A stretch of DNA of 64,000 bases from Maricaulis sp. (GCA_002692855.1 NZMJ01000046.1:317019-381018), one strand, 5' to 3'. Positions 8,621-19,098 are shown, numbered from the stretch's first letter. Notes: generated from the letters alone by a model not told the origin. Numbers and translations: made by a program.

Positions 8621-9569
8621 AGGAGACCGGTCCAGTGAGGGTGTCCGCGAGAATTCGCCGCGCGGCCTCGGCATCCTTGCCGATCTGCGCCTTCAATTCG
8701 TCCAGTCCGGCGAATTTCTGCTCCGGGCGCAGGAAGGCGTGGAACGACACGGCCACTGACCGGCCGTAAATGTCGCGGTTGAAATCGAACAGGTGAACTT
8801 CGAGACGTTCCTCCTGTCCGGCCACGGTCGGGCGGACGCCGACATTGGCAACCCCGGCAAGCCAGTGTCCCGAGGCATCCAGCTGAACGCTGACCGCATA
8901 CACCCCGAATTTCGGGCGCTGGTAGCGGCCGAGCGGAATGTTCGCAGTCGGAAAGCCTATGGTCCGGCCGCGCCGGTCCCCCTCTTCCACCGCGCCGTCG
9001 ATGACCCAGGGCCGGCCCAGCAAGGCTTCGGCGTCCTTTACCCGTCCCTCGGCCAGCGCGTCGCGGATACGGGTCGAAGAGATGACCCCGGCCTCGCCCG
9101 CGACCAGGTCGGCAGCATGGGCCGTGAAGCCGTAAGCCTCGCCAAGCTCCTTCAGCGTGGCGATGTCGCCGGCCCTGTCCTTGCCGAACTGAAAGTCTGC
9201 GCCGGTGAAAACCGCATCGACACCCAGCCCGTCATGAAGCACCTCGCGCGCGAACGCACCGGGATCCCGGTTCATCATCGCGGTGTCGAAGGGCAGGACA
9301 TGCAGGCGTTCGACACCCTGCGCCGCGAGAACCGTCGCACGGCGCGGATCGCTCATCAGGTGAAACGGCGCGCCATCGGGCCTGAAGAAATCACGCGGAT
9401 GGGGATCAAACACGATGGCGCAGAACGCCATGGCGTGCTCCGCCGCATGGGTGCGCGCCAATGTCAGCAACGCCTGATGACCGCGATGAACACCGTCGAA
9501 GTTTCCGAGCGCGAAGGCGCCGCCCTTCCGGGAGGCATCCAGTCCGGAAAAGCCGTGAACGATGTCCAT
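8619..9569 (-). CDS. ribF: Bifunctional riboflavin kinase / FAD synthetase
   Basis: 316 residues. The N-terminal FMN adenylyltransferase domain has GNFDGVHRGHQALL (about residues 22-35), a class I nucleotidyltransferase motif, and SSTRIRDALAEG near 165. The C-terminal flavokinase domain starts near residue 180 and carries GFPTANIPLG. The enzyme phosphorylates riboflavin to FMN and adenylates it to FAD in the cytosol. No FMN riboswitch is present upstream. It stands between the MaoC gene (11 bp upstream) and ileS, an order seen in many proteobacteria (ribF-ileS-lspA). Confidence 0.95.
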   Translation of the reverse strand: MDIVHGFSGLDASRKGGAFALGNFDGVHRGHQALLTLARTHAAEHAMAFCAIVFDPHPRDFFRPDGAPFHLMSDPRRATVLAAQGVERLHVLPFDTAMMNRDPGAFAREVLHDGLGVDAVFTGADFQFGKDRAGDIATLKELGEAYGFTAHAADLVAGEAGVISSTRIRDALAEGRVKDAEALLGRPWVIDGAVEEGDRRGRTIGFPTANIPLGRYQRPKFGVYAVSVQLDASGHWLAGVANVGVRPTVAGQEERLEVHLFDFNRDIYGRSVAVSFHAFLRPEQKFAGLDELKAQIGKDAEAARRILADTLTGPVS

Positions 9570-9580
9570 GCTGCTTTCGC

Positions 9581-10024
9581 CTAGCTTTCGGATTTCTTGC
9601 GCCGTGTCCGCACCATCACGGTAGCGGCAGCCGACATCGCCAGTTCACCATCAACCGTGCAGGTGCAGTCCATCGATACCATGCGGGTCTTGAGGTCGAC
9701 CCCCGTCACTTCAGCGCGCGAGACCACCGTGTCCCCGATCCGGACCGGACGCTGGAACCGGATATCCATGCCGACGAAAATCGCCCCCGGCCCCGGCAAT
9801 TCATTGCCGAGCACGCCGGAAATGAACGAGGCGATCAACGCCCCGTGGGCGATGCGGCCGCGAAACGGCGTACGCCGGGCATAATCCTCGTCGAGATGCA
9901 GCGGATTGTAATCCCCCGATACCTCGGCAAAGGCCCGCACCGCGGCGTCATCAACCAGACGGACAATCTCGGCAGAACGGCCGATATGAAGGTCTTCCAG
10001 TGGAATGGGATCTTTCACATTCAT
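9581..10024 (-). CDS. MaoC-family (R)-specific enoyl-CoA hydratase-like dehydratase
   Basis: 147 residues, single hot-dog domain. The MaoC/PhaJ active site is clear in SGDYNPLHLDEDYA followed by FRGRIAHGALIAS; the aspartate of GDYNP and the histidine of PLH are the catalytic pair. PhaJ-like enzymes hydrate trans-2-enoyl-CoA to (R)-3-hydroxyacyl-CoA, feeding PHA synthesis or fatty acid turnover. GGAG lies 11 nt before the ATG. It is transcribed with ribF, 11 bp downstream; this pairing has no obvious metabolic logic, so the exact substrate stays open. Confidence 0.82.
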   Translation of the reverse strand: MNVKDPIPLEDLHIGRSAEIVRLVDDAAVRAFAEVSGDYNPLHLDEDYARRTPFRGRIAHGALIASFISGVLGNELPGPGAIFVGMDIRFQRPVRIGDTVVSRAEVTGVDLKTRMVSMDCTCTVDGELAMSAAATVMVRTRRKKSES

Positions 10025-10103
10025 GCTGACGCATCTCCTGCAACGGGAAGACGGTTTAAGCGGACTCGCAGCGGACTTGTCCAGCCCATGCGGTCGCCTC
10101 GTG

Positions 10104-10958
10104 TCACCATTTCAACTGGTGCGCCACATATCGGCAACCCGTGCCATACTCGCGAAGCGCATCACGAACCGCATCTTCGTTGAAGGTCTCGAGGTCGAGA
10201 TCACCGCCCAGTATGCCGCCCGCCACGAAGAAGGCGTCCAGCCCGCTGCGTTCCGCGCCCGCCAGGTCGGTCTCCGGCCCGTCACCGATCGTCAGGACAC
10301 GCGAGCGCTCGCCGCGATACCCGGCCCGCGCCAGCGCTTCAAAGGCCAGTTCATAGATCGGGCGATGCGGCTTGCCCGAAATGACCGTGTCACCCCCCAT
10401 GCCCTGGTAGAGGCGCGCCAGCGCCCCGGCGCACCACAACAGATCGTCGCCCCACTGCACCACGATGTCGGGATTGGCGCACACCATCGGCAGGCCGCGC
10501 GCCTTCATCCGTGACAGGAGATCGCGGTAGTCGTCGGGGTGTTCGTCGCGCCGGTCGAAATTGAGCCCCGTGCACACGACATAGGCCGCGTCTTCGAGCG
10601 GCGCGCGTTGCAGATCGGCATGTTCGAACAGCGCGTCGTCATACCCTGATGGACCGATGTGAAAGACCGGCCCCGGACCCAGTTCCCGGATCGCCGCCAG
10701 CGTCGTGTCGCCCGACGTGACGATGCCGTCCCAGGCGTCGTCCGGCGCGCCCATTTCCTTCAGCTGTGCGGCAACCCGCGGCGCCGGTTGGGGCGAGTTG
10801 GAAATCAGGATCACCGGTCCGCGGGTTTCGCGAAACCGGCGCAGCGCGTCGACGGCGTCAGGCAGCATCGCGTGGCCGTCACGAATGACGCCCCACACAT
10901 CGCTGAGGACGGCGTCATACCGGTCCGCGATCTCACTGAATTTCGGCGTGTATTGCAT
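10104..10958 (-). CDS. HAD-superfamily class IIA hydrolase, TIGR01459 family
   Basis: 284 residues. HAD motif I is SDVWGVIRDG (residues about 19-28), motif II ISNSPQPAP, and the IIA-type motifs GKPHRPIYE and IGDGPETDLAGA follow, matching the NagD/p-nitrophenyl-phosphatase branch and the alphaproteobacterial TIGR01459 group. Motif I has DxW in place of the usual DxD, which is typical of this group but weakens a simple phosphatase assignment. The substrate is unknown. AAGG lies 7 nt before ATG 10958. The gap to the MaoC gene is 79 bp on the same strand. Confidence 0.8.
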   Translation of the reverse strand: MQYTPKFSEIADRYDAVLSDVWGVIRDGHAMLPDAVDALRRFRETRGPVILISNSPQPAPRVAAQLKEMGAPDDAWDGIVTSGDTTLAAIRELGPGPVFHIGPSGYDDALFEHADLQRAPLEDAAYVVCTGLNFDRRDEHPDDYRDLLSRMKARGLPMVCANPDIVVQWGDDLLWCAGALARLYQGMGGDTVISGKPHRPIYELAFEALARAGYRGERSRVLTIGDGPETDLAGAERSGLDAFFVAGGILGGDLDLETFNEDAVRDALREYGTGCRYVAHQLKW

Positions 10959-11014
10959 GGCCCGCCTTGTGACGGCTCACACCGGAGCTGACAAGCAGGA
11001 ACCGGATGAGCGTG

Positions 11015-11509
11015 TCAGTCCGCCGCCTGATGGTCATAGCTGACCACCCGGCTCATCTGCCAGTGCCCGTCCTGCAGCAACCAGAGAATGGAGAATTGGG
11101 CGATCCCGGTGGGCGCATTGGGGTGCTCTGATTCCCGCTCGTAGAAGCGGTGTGTACCGGTTTCGAGCGCGCCGTAGAGCGCGCCATTCGTATAAAGCGG
11201 AAACACGTCGAGCGAGTCTGCGACAAGTTCACGCCGGGGCCGGAATGGCGAACTACAGATATTGGTCTCAAGGCTGTCGACGAAGGCGTCGCGACCCATC
11301 AGCGGACCACCCAGATCATGGTAGAATTCCAGGTCCTCCGCGACAATCTCCCGGATTGAATCGAGCCGGCAGTCATTAAATCCGTCACCGAAAACCCGCG
11401 CATCGAGCGCTGCGATTTCACCGGCGACATCGCGTCCGCCTTCGTCATCGGCCAGTGCGGCAGAGGCCAGCGACACAGACAGAATTGAAATCGAGATCAC
11501 GGTTCTCAT
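11015..11509 (-). CDS. Secreted NTF2-like (DUF4440-type) protein
   Basis: 164 residues from ATG 11509, which has AGGA at a good distance; GTG 11515 is also in frame. A signal peptide ends after about residue 21 (SLASAALA-DDEG). The mature part reads as an NTF2-like fold of the DUF4440 type: EIVAEDLEFYHDLGG, FVDSLETNICS, WLLQDGHWQMSRVVSYDH. These folds bind small ligands or act as non-enzymatic modules; no catalytic residues can be named. Expected in the periplasm. It is a single gene between tipF and the HAD hydrolase gene, all on the same strand. Confidence 0.6.
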   Translation of the reverse strand: MRTVISISILSVSLASAALADDEGGRDVAGEIAALDARVFGDGFNDCRLDSIREIVAEDLEFYHDLGGPLMGRDAFVDSLETNICSSPFRPRRELVADSLDVFPLYTNGALYGALETGTHRFYERESEHPNAPTGIAQFSILWLLQDGHWQMSRVVSYDHQAAD

Positions 11510-11599
11510 CGGCACATCCTCATGGTTGAGGATATAGCCATGAGGATACGCCGACGTGGTTCAAGCGGGACTGCCTTACGACGCATCCCTCAGAACCGG

Positions 11600-12817
11600 T
11601 CAGCTCGCCATGCGGATCGGGTCAGCTGCCAGTTCCAGCACGTCTTCGCGTACCGGCCGCGGTTCACCGAACAGGTGACCCTGCGCGTAGGCGATATCGA
11701 CGTCGAGAATCTCGACGATCGTGGATTCGTGTTCGACCTTTTCGGCGATCAGGTCGATCCCGTGGCGCGCGAACAGGCCGGCAATGTCGCGCGGCTCGAT
11801 CGACCCGGCCTCAATGCCGCCGATCGGATCGCCATTGGCGATGGTTTCGATCAGCCGTGTGCCTTCCACCTTCGCAAAGCGGATCCCGGCGCGCTGCATG
11901 TCGGCAATGTCGACATTGAGATCACGGATCTGGTCGATCGAGAACCGGAAGCCGTAATCGGCAAGGCGCGCCATGTTGCGCGCCGCAGCCGGGGACCGGG
12001 ACTCGAATGCGGACTGGGATATCTCGAAGATCAACGAGCCGCTCAGTTCCGAGTGGCGGCGCATGAAGTCGAGGAAGGCCGGAAAGAAGGTCTCGTCAGC
12101 GACCGAGTGAAGCGACAGATTGCAGAAAATGCCGATACGGCGGTCTGACTTGGTCAGGCGCTTGACGATCTGCACGCAGCGGAACAGCAGCAGATTGTCG
12201 ACCTCTGCAACAATGCCCGCCTCCTCGGCCGCGTGGATGAAGCTGGCGGGCGCGATGACCTGGCCCGCGGCATCGCGAAGCCGTGAATAGCTTTCGTAAA
12301 AGTAGGTCTTGCGTTGCGGCAGCGAGACGACCGGCTGGATGTAAAGGTCGATCCGGTTGTTCGCCAATGCATCGCGAACGGTCTCGATGTCCACGGCCGC
12401 CTGGCGGTTCTGGGGCGCGGCAGCCGGCGTCGGGGCCGGCGCGATATCGCGGCCATTGCCCATGCGCCTGACCAGGTCTTCCAGCATCCGCACTTCGCCG
12501 GTCAGCGTCGCTTCGCGCTCGCTGGCTTCGGCCCGGATGGTCTGAGAAATGGTGTCGATCCGGGCGTTGGCGGATTCGACTTCCTCGAGAAGTGACAGGT
12601 TTGCGGCCTGCAATTCGTGGATCTGGTCATCGAACACCTTGCGTTCGATACCCCGCGCGGCCGCCGAATGGGCCTGGCCGGCAATCAGGAACACGAACGC
12701 ACCCATCAACCAGGCAAAGCTGGTCGACATCAGTCCGAGCCGTTCGAACGCCAGCGCCGCGACAATCGCGATCATGGCGTAGGTCAGGACGATGAGTATG
12801 TCTGTGGCCCGGATCAT
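11600..12817 (-). CDS. tipF: TipF-like flagellar pole-positioning protein with degenerate EAL domain
   Basis: 405 residues. Two membrane helices (about 7-24 and 31-48) are followed by a coiled coil (about 55-118), a Pro/Ala linker and an EAL domain (about 143-395). This is the architecture of Caulobacter TipF, a c-di-GMP receptor at the new pole that positions the flagellum. The EAL motif is E175-S-Y, NLS is kept (233-235), E265 is kept, but the DDFGxG segment is SIDQIRD (293-299), so phosphodiesterase activity is unlikely while c-di-GMP binding remains possible. Assignment as TipF rests on architecture and the PodJ-containing genome context, not on a sequence search. A GGTTAACC palindrome lies at 12856-12863 upstream. 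Confidence 0.7.
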   Translation of the reverse strand: MIRATDILIVLTYAMIAIVAALAFERLGLMSTSFAWLMGAFVFLIAGQAHSAAARGIERKVFDDQIHELQAANLSLLEEVESANARIDTISQTIRAEASEREATLTGEVRMLEDLVRRMGNGRDIAPAPTPAAAPQNRQAAVDIETVRDALANNRIDLYIQPVVSLPQRKTYFYESYSRLRDAAGQVIAPASFIHAAEEAGIVAEVDNLLLFRCVQIVKRLTKSDRRIGIFCNLSLHSVADETFFPAFLDFMRRHSELSGSLIFEISQSAFESRSPAAARNMARLADYGFRFSIDQIRDLNVDIADMQRAGIRFAKVEGTRLIETIANGDPIGGIEAGSIEPRDIAGLFARHGIDLIAEKVEHESTIVEILDVDIAYAQGHLFGEPRPVREDVLELAADPIRMAS

Positions 12818-12995
12818 TCCGCCCCCGACGGAAACAAGGCTGGCGAATCACCAAAGGTTAACCTGACAGATACCATCAGGCCGGGGCGTTTTCAGATCGT
12901 TAACGAATGGATTGCCGCGCCAGCACGGCGGAAATGAAGTCGAGCGCGCTGTGTCGAGCGCCTCGCATTCAAGGCCGCACGCCGAATCCGGAACG

Positions 12996-13026
12996 AAAAA
13001 CGGGGCGCACCGTGTGGTGCGCCCCG
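12996..13026 (-). terminator. Rho-independent terminator of the OmpA-type gene
   Basis: 11-bp perfect stem CGGGGCGCACC / GGTGCGCCCCG with a GTGT loop, followed on the minus strand by TTTTT. It starts 29 bp beyond the stop of the OmpA-family gene. Confidence 0.9.
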
Positions 13027-13054
13027 CCATTCTCAATCTGTCCGGTCCGAAGTC

Positions 13055-13723
13055 TTACGACGTGGTGTGCGGACGGATGATGATTTCGACGCGGCGGTTC
13101 TGCGCGCGGCCCGACGGCGTTTCATTGGAGGCGATCGGCGACGTTTCGCCAAGGCCGCCGACATAGAAGCGGTCGCGCATGACGCGCTGCGCAATCAGAT
13201 ACCCGGCCACGGCCTGGGCGCGCTGTTCGGACAGGCGCTGGTTGTAGCCCGCATCCCCGGTCGAGTCGGCATGGCCGATTACGTCGACATAGGTCGCCGG
13301 ATACTGTTCGAGCACCGCCGCGACATCATTGAGAACCGGATAGAACTGGCTCTTGATCTCGGTTGAGTTGGTGTCGAACGTCACATCGCCCGGCATGATC
13401 AGGCGCAAGTCATTGCCTTCACGGCGGACACCGACGCCCGAATCGCGCATGGCTTCGCGCATTTCGCGTTCCTGGCGGTCCATGTAGTTGCCGACGGCCC
13501 CACCGGCCAAGGCACCCACGCCGGCGCCGATCAGCGCGTTCGTGCGGCCTTCTTCGGAATCGCTGGTGTTGGTCAGATAGCCCAGTGCCGCACCTGCGGC
13601 AGCGCCGATCAGAACGCCGCGGCCCGTGTAGTTGGGGCGGGTCTCACCGGTATAGGGATCGGTGGTCGTGCATGCCGCGAGCGTCAGACCTGCGGCAACA
13701 ACTGCAAAAATACGCATCTTCAT
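13055..13723 (-). CDS. OmpA-family outer-membrane lipoprotein (YiaD-like)
   Basis: 222 residues from ATG 13723 (GGAGAAA upstream); an in-frame extension to 13852 adds 43 residues with no signal features and is rejected. Lipobox LTLAAC with C18 lipidated. Residues about 35-85 form a glycine-zipper segment (LIGAAAGAALGYL, ALIGAGVGALAGGAVG). The C-terminal OmpA domain (about 105-220) has the peptidoglycan-binding pattern YVDVIGHADSTGD and NQRLSEQRAQAVAGYL. So it should anchor the outer membrane to the cell wall. It is monocistronic with its own terminator and lies divergent from groES. Confidence 0.88.
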   Translation of the reverse strand: MKMRIFAVVAAGLTLAACTTTDPYTGETRPNYTGRGVLIGAAAGAALGYLTNTSDSEEGRTNALIGAGVGALAGGAVGNYMDRQEREMREAMRDSGVGVRREGNDLRLIMPGDVTFDTNSTEIKSQFYPVLNDVAAVLEQYPATYVDVIGHADSTGDAGYNQRLSEQRAQAVAGYLIAQRVMRDRFYVGGLGETSPIASNETPSGRAQNRRVEIIIRPHTTS

Positions 13724-13831
13724 CGGGAAATTTCTCCGTTCAGCCACCCTCGACCGCGCGTAACATAGCGCTGCGGGCATTACAGCGACAACGCGCGTCC
13801 GCAGGAAATGTTCCCGCCGAGCTCCGCCCCT

Positions 13832-13860
13832 CTTGACGGTCCTCGGCGTCATCCCTATTT
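13832..13860 (+). promoter_or_regulatory. Probable groESL promoter (sigma-32-like)
   Basis: CTTGAC at 13832-13837 and CCCTATTT at 13853-13860 with a 15-bp spacer resemble the alphaproteobacterial heat-shock promoter (CTTG and CCCTAT cores). It lies just upstream of the CIRCE element and 87 bp before groES. Part of the sequence could also be read as a sigma-70 type site (TTGAC, 18 bp, TATTT). Confidence 0.5.
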
Positions 13861-13868
13861 CCGCCTCG

Positions 13869-13895
13869 TTAGCAGCCGGATGCCTTGAGTGCTAA
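13869..13895 (+). promoter_or_regulatory. CIRCE operator (HrcA binding site) of groESL
   Basis: TTAGCAGCC, nine bases, then GAGTGCTAA. The right arm matches the CIRCE consensus perfectly and the left arm (consensus TTAGCACTC) at six of nine positions. The N9 spacing is exact and the site sits 51 bp before groES, where HrcA normally represses. Confidence 0.88.
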
Positions 13896-13946
13896 CGCCT
13901 CAGACCCGGCTGCGTTGCGATCAATGAATCTACGGGGTGAACTCAC

Positions 13947-14237
13947 ATGAACTTTCGTCCGCTGCAGGACCGCGTGCTCGTGAAGCGCGTGGAAGAAGAA
14001 TCCAAGACCAAGGGCGGAATCATCATTCCGGATACCGCCAAGGAAAAGCCGCAGGAAGGCGAAGTCGTTGCCGTGGGCAATGGCGCCATCAAGGAAGATG
14101 GCTCGGTGCGTCCGCTGGACGTGAAAGCCGGTGACCGCATCCTGTTCGGCAAGTGGTCGGGTACCGAAGTGCGCGTCGATGGCGACGACCTTCTGATCAT
14201 GAAGGAATCGGACATTCTCGGCATCCTCGAGAAGTAG
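13947..14237 (+). CDS. groES: Co-chaperonin GroES
   Basis: 96 residues, standard length. Begins [18 protein letters not shown] and includes the mobile loop (about 17-34, [20 protein letters not shown]) and [12 protein letters not shown]. GroES caps the GroEL ring during folding in the cytosol. The preceding region has a CIRCE element and heat-shock-like promoter. groEL follows after 59 bp. Confidence 0.98.
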   Translation: MNFRPLQDRVLVKRVEEESKTKGGIIIPDTAKEKPQEGEVVAVGNGAIKEDGSVRPLDVKAGDRILFGKWSGTEVRVDGDDLLIMKESDILGILEK

Positions 14238-14266
14238 TCCGCGCGCCGCGACCTCAACCGAACTGA

Positions 14267-15943
<1,677 letters not shown>

Positions 15944-15967
15944 TCCATCCCTCAGCGGAAACATGCG

Positions 15968-15996
15968 AAAGGGCGGCTCTCGGGCCGCCCTTTTTG
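15968..15996 (+). terminator. Rho-independent terminator of groESL
   Basis: Stem AAAGGGCGGC / GCCGCCCTTT with the loop TCTCGG, followed by TTTTTG. Located 24 bp after the groEL stop. Confidence 0.93.
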
Positions 15997-16120
15997 TTGC
16001 TGCCGAACTTCGACCCCGCTGGCGCTGATTGGCAAGCTGCGGGATTGAGACGGCGCGAATCTCCTTGCCGCTGCCGCGGTCCGCGCCGCTATAGTGACGC
16101 CAACACGAGGAGATTCCTGA

Positions 16121-18055
16121 ATGACCCGCAAGACATTCGCTTTCGCCGCTGCACCCGCCGCGCTCCTGTTCGTCCTGCCGGCCTTCGCGCAGGACGGTGA
16201 GCCGGCTGCCGAACCCGTCCGGCACGACGCCGCGACCTTCCACATGACGACGAGCTTCGGCATGGCGTCGAGCGCGGGCTTTGCCTTCTCTCCCGACGAC
16301 AGCCGCCTGCTGATTTCCAGCGACGAGACCGGCGTGTTCAACGCCTATGCGGTTGACCCGGCCACCGGCGACCGCACCGCCCAGACGCATTCGGACACGA
16401 ACGCGACTTTCGCGATTTCCTATTTCCCGGCCGATGACCGCGTCCTGGTGACTGCCGACAGCGGCGGTAACGAGATCAGCCACATCTTCGTGCGCGACAC
16501 CGATGGCGAGCTTTACGACATCACGCCGGGCGAGGAAGTCCGGGCGCAATTCCTTGGCTGGTCCGCCGATGGCAATGACATCTGGCTGATGACCAATGAA
16601 CGCGACCAGACGGCGATGGACATCTACGCCTACGACACGGTCAGTTTTGAAAGCAGCTTCGTCTTCCAGAACGACGACGCGCTACAGATCGGCGATGTCA
16701 GCCGGGATGGCCGCTGGGTCGCGCTGGTGCGCAACCGCACCTCGGCTGACAGCGACATCCTCCTTCTTGACCTCCAGTCGGGCGAAACCGAGCCGCGTGT
16801 CATCACCGAGCATGAAGGCAATATTGCCCACGGCGTCTATACCTTCACGCCGGACAGTTCGGCGCTGGTCTATGCCACCGACGAGCACGGCGAGTTCAAC
16901 CAGGCCTGGACCTATGACCTGGAGAGCGGCGACACCGCGCCTCTGATCGAGGCGGACTGGGACGTCTCCTTCGTCACCTATTCGCCGTCGGGCCAATACC
17001 GCGTGTCGGGCATCAATGCCGATGCGCGCACCGAGGTGTCGATCATCGACACGCAAACCGGCGAGGCACTGGCCCTGCCCGATTTGCCCGCTGGGGACAT
17101 CGGCTCAACCCGCTTTTCTCGTGACGAGAGTTCGATTGCCTTCCTGATCGACAGCGCCACCTCGCCGTCGAACGTCCATGTCGTGTCACTTGCATCCCAG
17201 GACCACGCCCAGCTGACCAATGCGCTCAACCCCGCAATCTCCGAGGACGAGATGGTGGACGCCCAGGTCGTGCGCTTCGAGAGTTTCGACGGGCTGGAAA
17301 TCCCGGGCATCCTCTACCGGCCGCATGAGGCCAGCGCCGACAACCCGGTGCCTGCGCTGGTCTGGGTCCATGGCGGTCCCGGCGGACAGAGCCGTATCGG
17401 CTATTCGGCGACGATCCAGCACCTCGTCAATCATGGCTACGCGGTCTATGCCGCGAACAACCGCGGCTCGTCGGGTTACGGAAAGACCTTCTTCCACATG
17501 GACGACCGCCGCCACGGCGAGGAAGATTTGCGCGACATTGTCGCCGCCGGCGATTGGCTGCGCGAGCAGGACTGGGTCGATGCGGACCGCGTCGGCGTGA
17601 TTGGCGGCTCCTATGGAGGCTTCATGACCGCCGCCGCCCTCACCTTCCATCCCGATGCCTTCGAGGTGGGCATCAACATCTTCGGCGTCACGAACTGGGA
17701 GCGCACACTGGCTTCCATCCCGCCCTGGTGGGAAAGCTTCCGCGAGGCGCTCTATGACGAGATGGGCGATCCCGCGACCGACTCCGAGCGCCACCACGCG
17801 ATCTCGCCGCTCTTCCACGCCGACCAGATCACCAAGCCGCTGCTGGTGATCCAGGGCGCAAACGATCCGCGCGTGCTGCAGGTGGAGAGCGACGAACTCG
17901 TCGCCGCCGTCGAGGCCAATGGCGTGCCGGTCGAATACGTCCTCTTCCCGGACGAAGGTCACGGCTTCCGCCGCCGTGACAACCGGATTACCGCGTCGGA
18001 AGCCTATGTCGACTTCCTCGATGAATATCTGCGCGGCGAAACGAGCGCCGACTAG
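16121..18055 (+). CDS. Secreted S9-family serine peptidase (DPP/acylaminoacyl-peptidase type)
   Basis: 644 residues. A signal peptide ends near residue 23 (LPAFA-QDG). Residues about 45-380 form the beta-propeller (repeats such as FSPDDSRLLIS and TPDSSALVYATDEHGE), followed by the alpha/beta-hydrolase domain. The catalytic triad is visible: S497 in GGSYGGF, D582 in GANDPRV and H614 in DEGHGF. Such enzymes cleave peptides after proline or remove acyl amino acids, here in the periplasm or outside. The start ATG 16121 has AGGAG upstream. Its stop shares a CTAG tetranucleotide with the convergent methyltransferase gene. Confidence 0.9.
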   Translation: MTRKTFAFAAAPAALLFVLPAFAQDGEPAAEPVRHDAATFHMTTSFGMASSAGFAFSPDDSRLLISSDETGVFNAYAVDPATGDRTAQTHSDTNATFAISYFPADDRVLVTADSGGNEISHIFVRDTDGELYDITPGEEVRAQFLGWSADGNDIWLMTNERDQTAMDIYAYDTVSFESSFVFQNDDALQIGDVSRDGRWVALVRNRTSADSDILLLDLQSGETEPRVITEHEGNIAHGVYTFTPDSSALVYATDEHGEFNQAWTYDLESGDTAPLIEADWDVSFVTYSPSGQYRVSGINADARTEVSIIDTQTGEALALPDLPAGDIGSTRFSRDESSIAFLIDSATSPSNVHVVSLASQDHAQLTNALNPAISEDEMVDAQVVRFESFDGLEIPGILYRPHEASADNPVPALVWVHGGPGGQSRIGYSATIQHLVNHGYAVYAANNRGSSGYGKTFFHMDDRRHGEEDLRDIVAAGDWLREQDWVDADRVGVIGGSYGGFMTAAALTFHPDAFEVGINIFGVTNWERTLASIPPWWESFREALYDEMGDPATDSERHHAISPLFHADQITKPLLVIQGANDPRVLQVESDELVAAVEANGVPVEYVLFPDEGHGFRRRDNRITASEAYVDFLDEYLRGETSAD

Positions 18056-19098
18056 AGACCGAGTGCCGCCTTCAGCGTCTTGACGCCTTCATGCGAGGCG
18101 TCGAGACGCCCGGCCTCCGCGATGTCCCGGATGGCGGCTTCGCGATCGCCGACGGAGGCATGCGCGGCCCCGCGATTATACCGCACCCAGAAGGGCGCAT
18201 AACCGAACGCCGATGCCCGGTCGTAGGCCTCGATGGCTTGCGCCGGTTCGCCGAGCGCTTGCAAAGCGAAGCCGCGCAGATAGTGCGCCTGGGGATCAAA
18301 CCAGTAGCGGGCGATGACCCGGTCACAGTGCTCGATTGCCGTCTTGAAATCGCCGGCTGCCACCGCATCGGACGCATTCTTGAGCCCGGCTTTGGCATCC
18401 GCACTGCCATCCATCCGCCGTGCGACCAGCGAGATCCGCGTCCCGTCCCGGAAATCCTCGATATTCGACCAGTCGCCTATCCCGTGATCGTGCCAGTTCT
18501 GGTAGGCGTGGCGAAAGCCCGCCGTATCCAGCATCAGCGACAATGCCGAGCGGCTGGGCCAACCCACGACTTCAAAGGGGCGCTCGCCCATCGCATTGAA
18601 CTCGTGGTGCGTGGCCTCCGCCATGATTTCGACGATCCGGTCGGGCGACGCACTGATCGTCGTTTCAAGCAGGAGATGGTCCGGCTTCAGCCTTTCGATC
18701 GCGGAGATGAGCTGGACGTGGTTGGCGGTGTGATAAAGGAAGCCGAAGCAGAAAACGATGTCGAACTGACCGGGCTCGAGCTTGCGCAACTCCTCGAACA
18801 CGTCGCCTTGGATAAAGTCATACCGGTCGGGCGGCATGCCGTAAGCGCCCAGATTTTCGGCGGCATTCTCGATCAGGTGCTTCCGCCCTTCGATCCCCGT
18901 CACGTGTGTCGCGCCGTGCAGAAGGGCCGCATGGCTCCACCGCCCGTCATGGCTCGTCAGATCCAGGATGCGCTTGCCTTTGAACAGGTGCGCGTTGCGT
19001 TCGATCAGCGCGATATATTTTGTGTCCAGGCGATTGCGGGCCGCGCCGGAAATGCTGGTGTCCAGAAACCGCGGGTGGCGGTCGAAGAAATCGTGCAT
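18052..19098 (-). CDS. Class I SAM methyltransferase fused to TPR repeats
   Basis: 348 residues from ATG 19098 (MHDFFDRHPRFLDTSIS); an earlier in-frame start at 19152 would run into the upstream glycosidase gene. The N-terminal two thirds is a Rossmann methyltransferase: ILDLTSHDGRWSHAALL is SAM motif I, GIEGRKHLIENAAENL motif II, QFDIVFCFGFLYHT motif III. From about residue 240 come TPR-like helical pairs (AKAGLKNASDAVAAGDFKTAIEHCDRVI, ALGEPAQAIEAYDRASAFG, AAHASVGDREAAIRDIAEAG). The motif I region recalls CmoB-like and sugar-biosynthesis methyltransferases. The substrate is unknown. It follows the NagZ-like gene by 25 bp, probably on one transcript. Confidence 0.7.
   Translation of the reverse strand: MHDFFDRHPRFLDTSISGAARNRLDTKYIALIERNAHLFKGKRILDLTSHDGRWSHAALLHGATHVTGIEGRKHLIENAAENLGAYGMPPDRYDFIQGDVFEELRKLEPGQFDIVFCFGFLYHTANHVQLISAIERLKPDHLLLETTISASPDRIVEIMAEATHHEFNAMGERPFEVVGWPSRSALSLMLDTAGFRHAYQNWHDHGIGDWSNIEDFRDGTRISLVARRMDGSADAKAGLKNASDAVAAGDFKTAIEHCDRVIARYWFDPQAHYLRGFALQALGEPAQAIEAYDRASAFGYAPFWVRYNRGAAHASVGDREAAIRDIAEAGRLDASHEGVKTLKAALGL

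Noticed and set aside
12856..12904. TTAAC motifs upstream of tipF as a CtrA box
   Set aside because: GGTTAACC (12856) and GTTAAC (12899) are 43 bp apart, not seven; no full TTAA-N7-TTAAC site is present.
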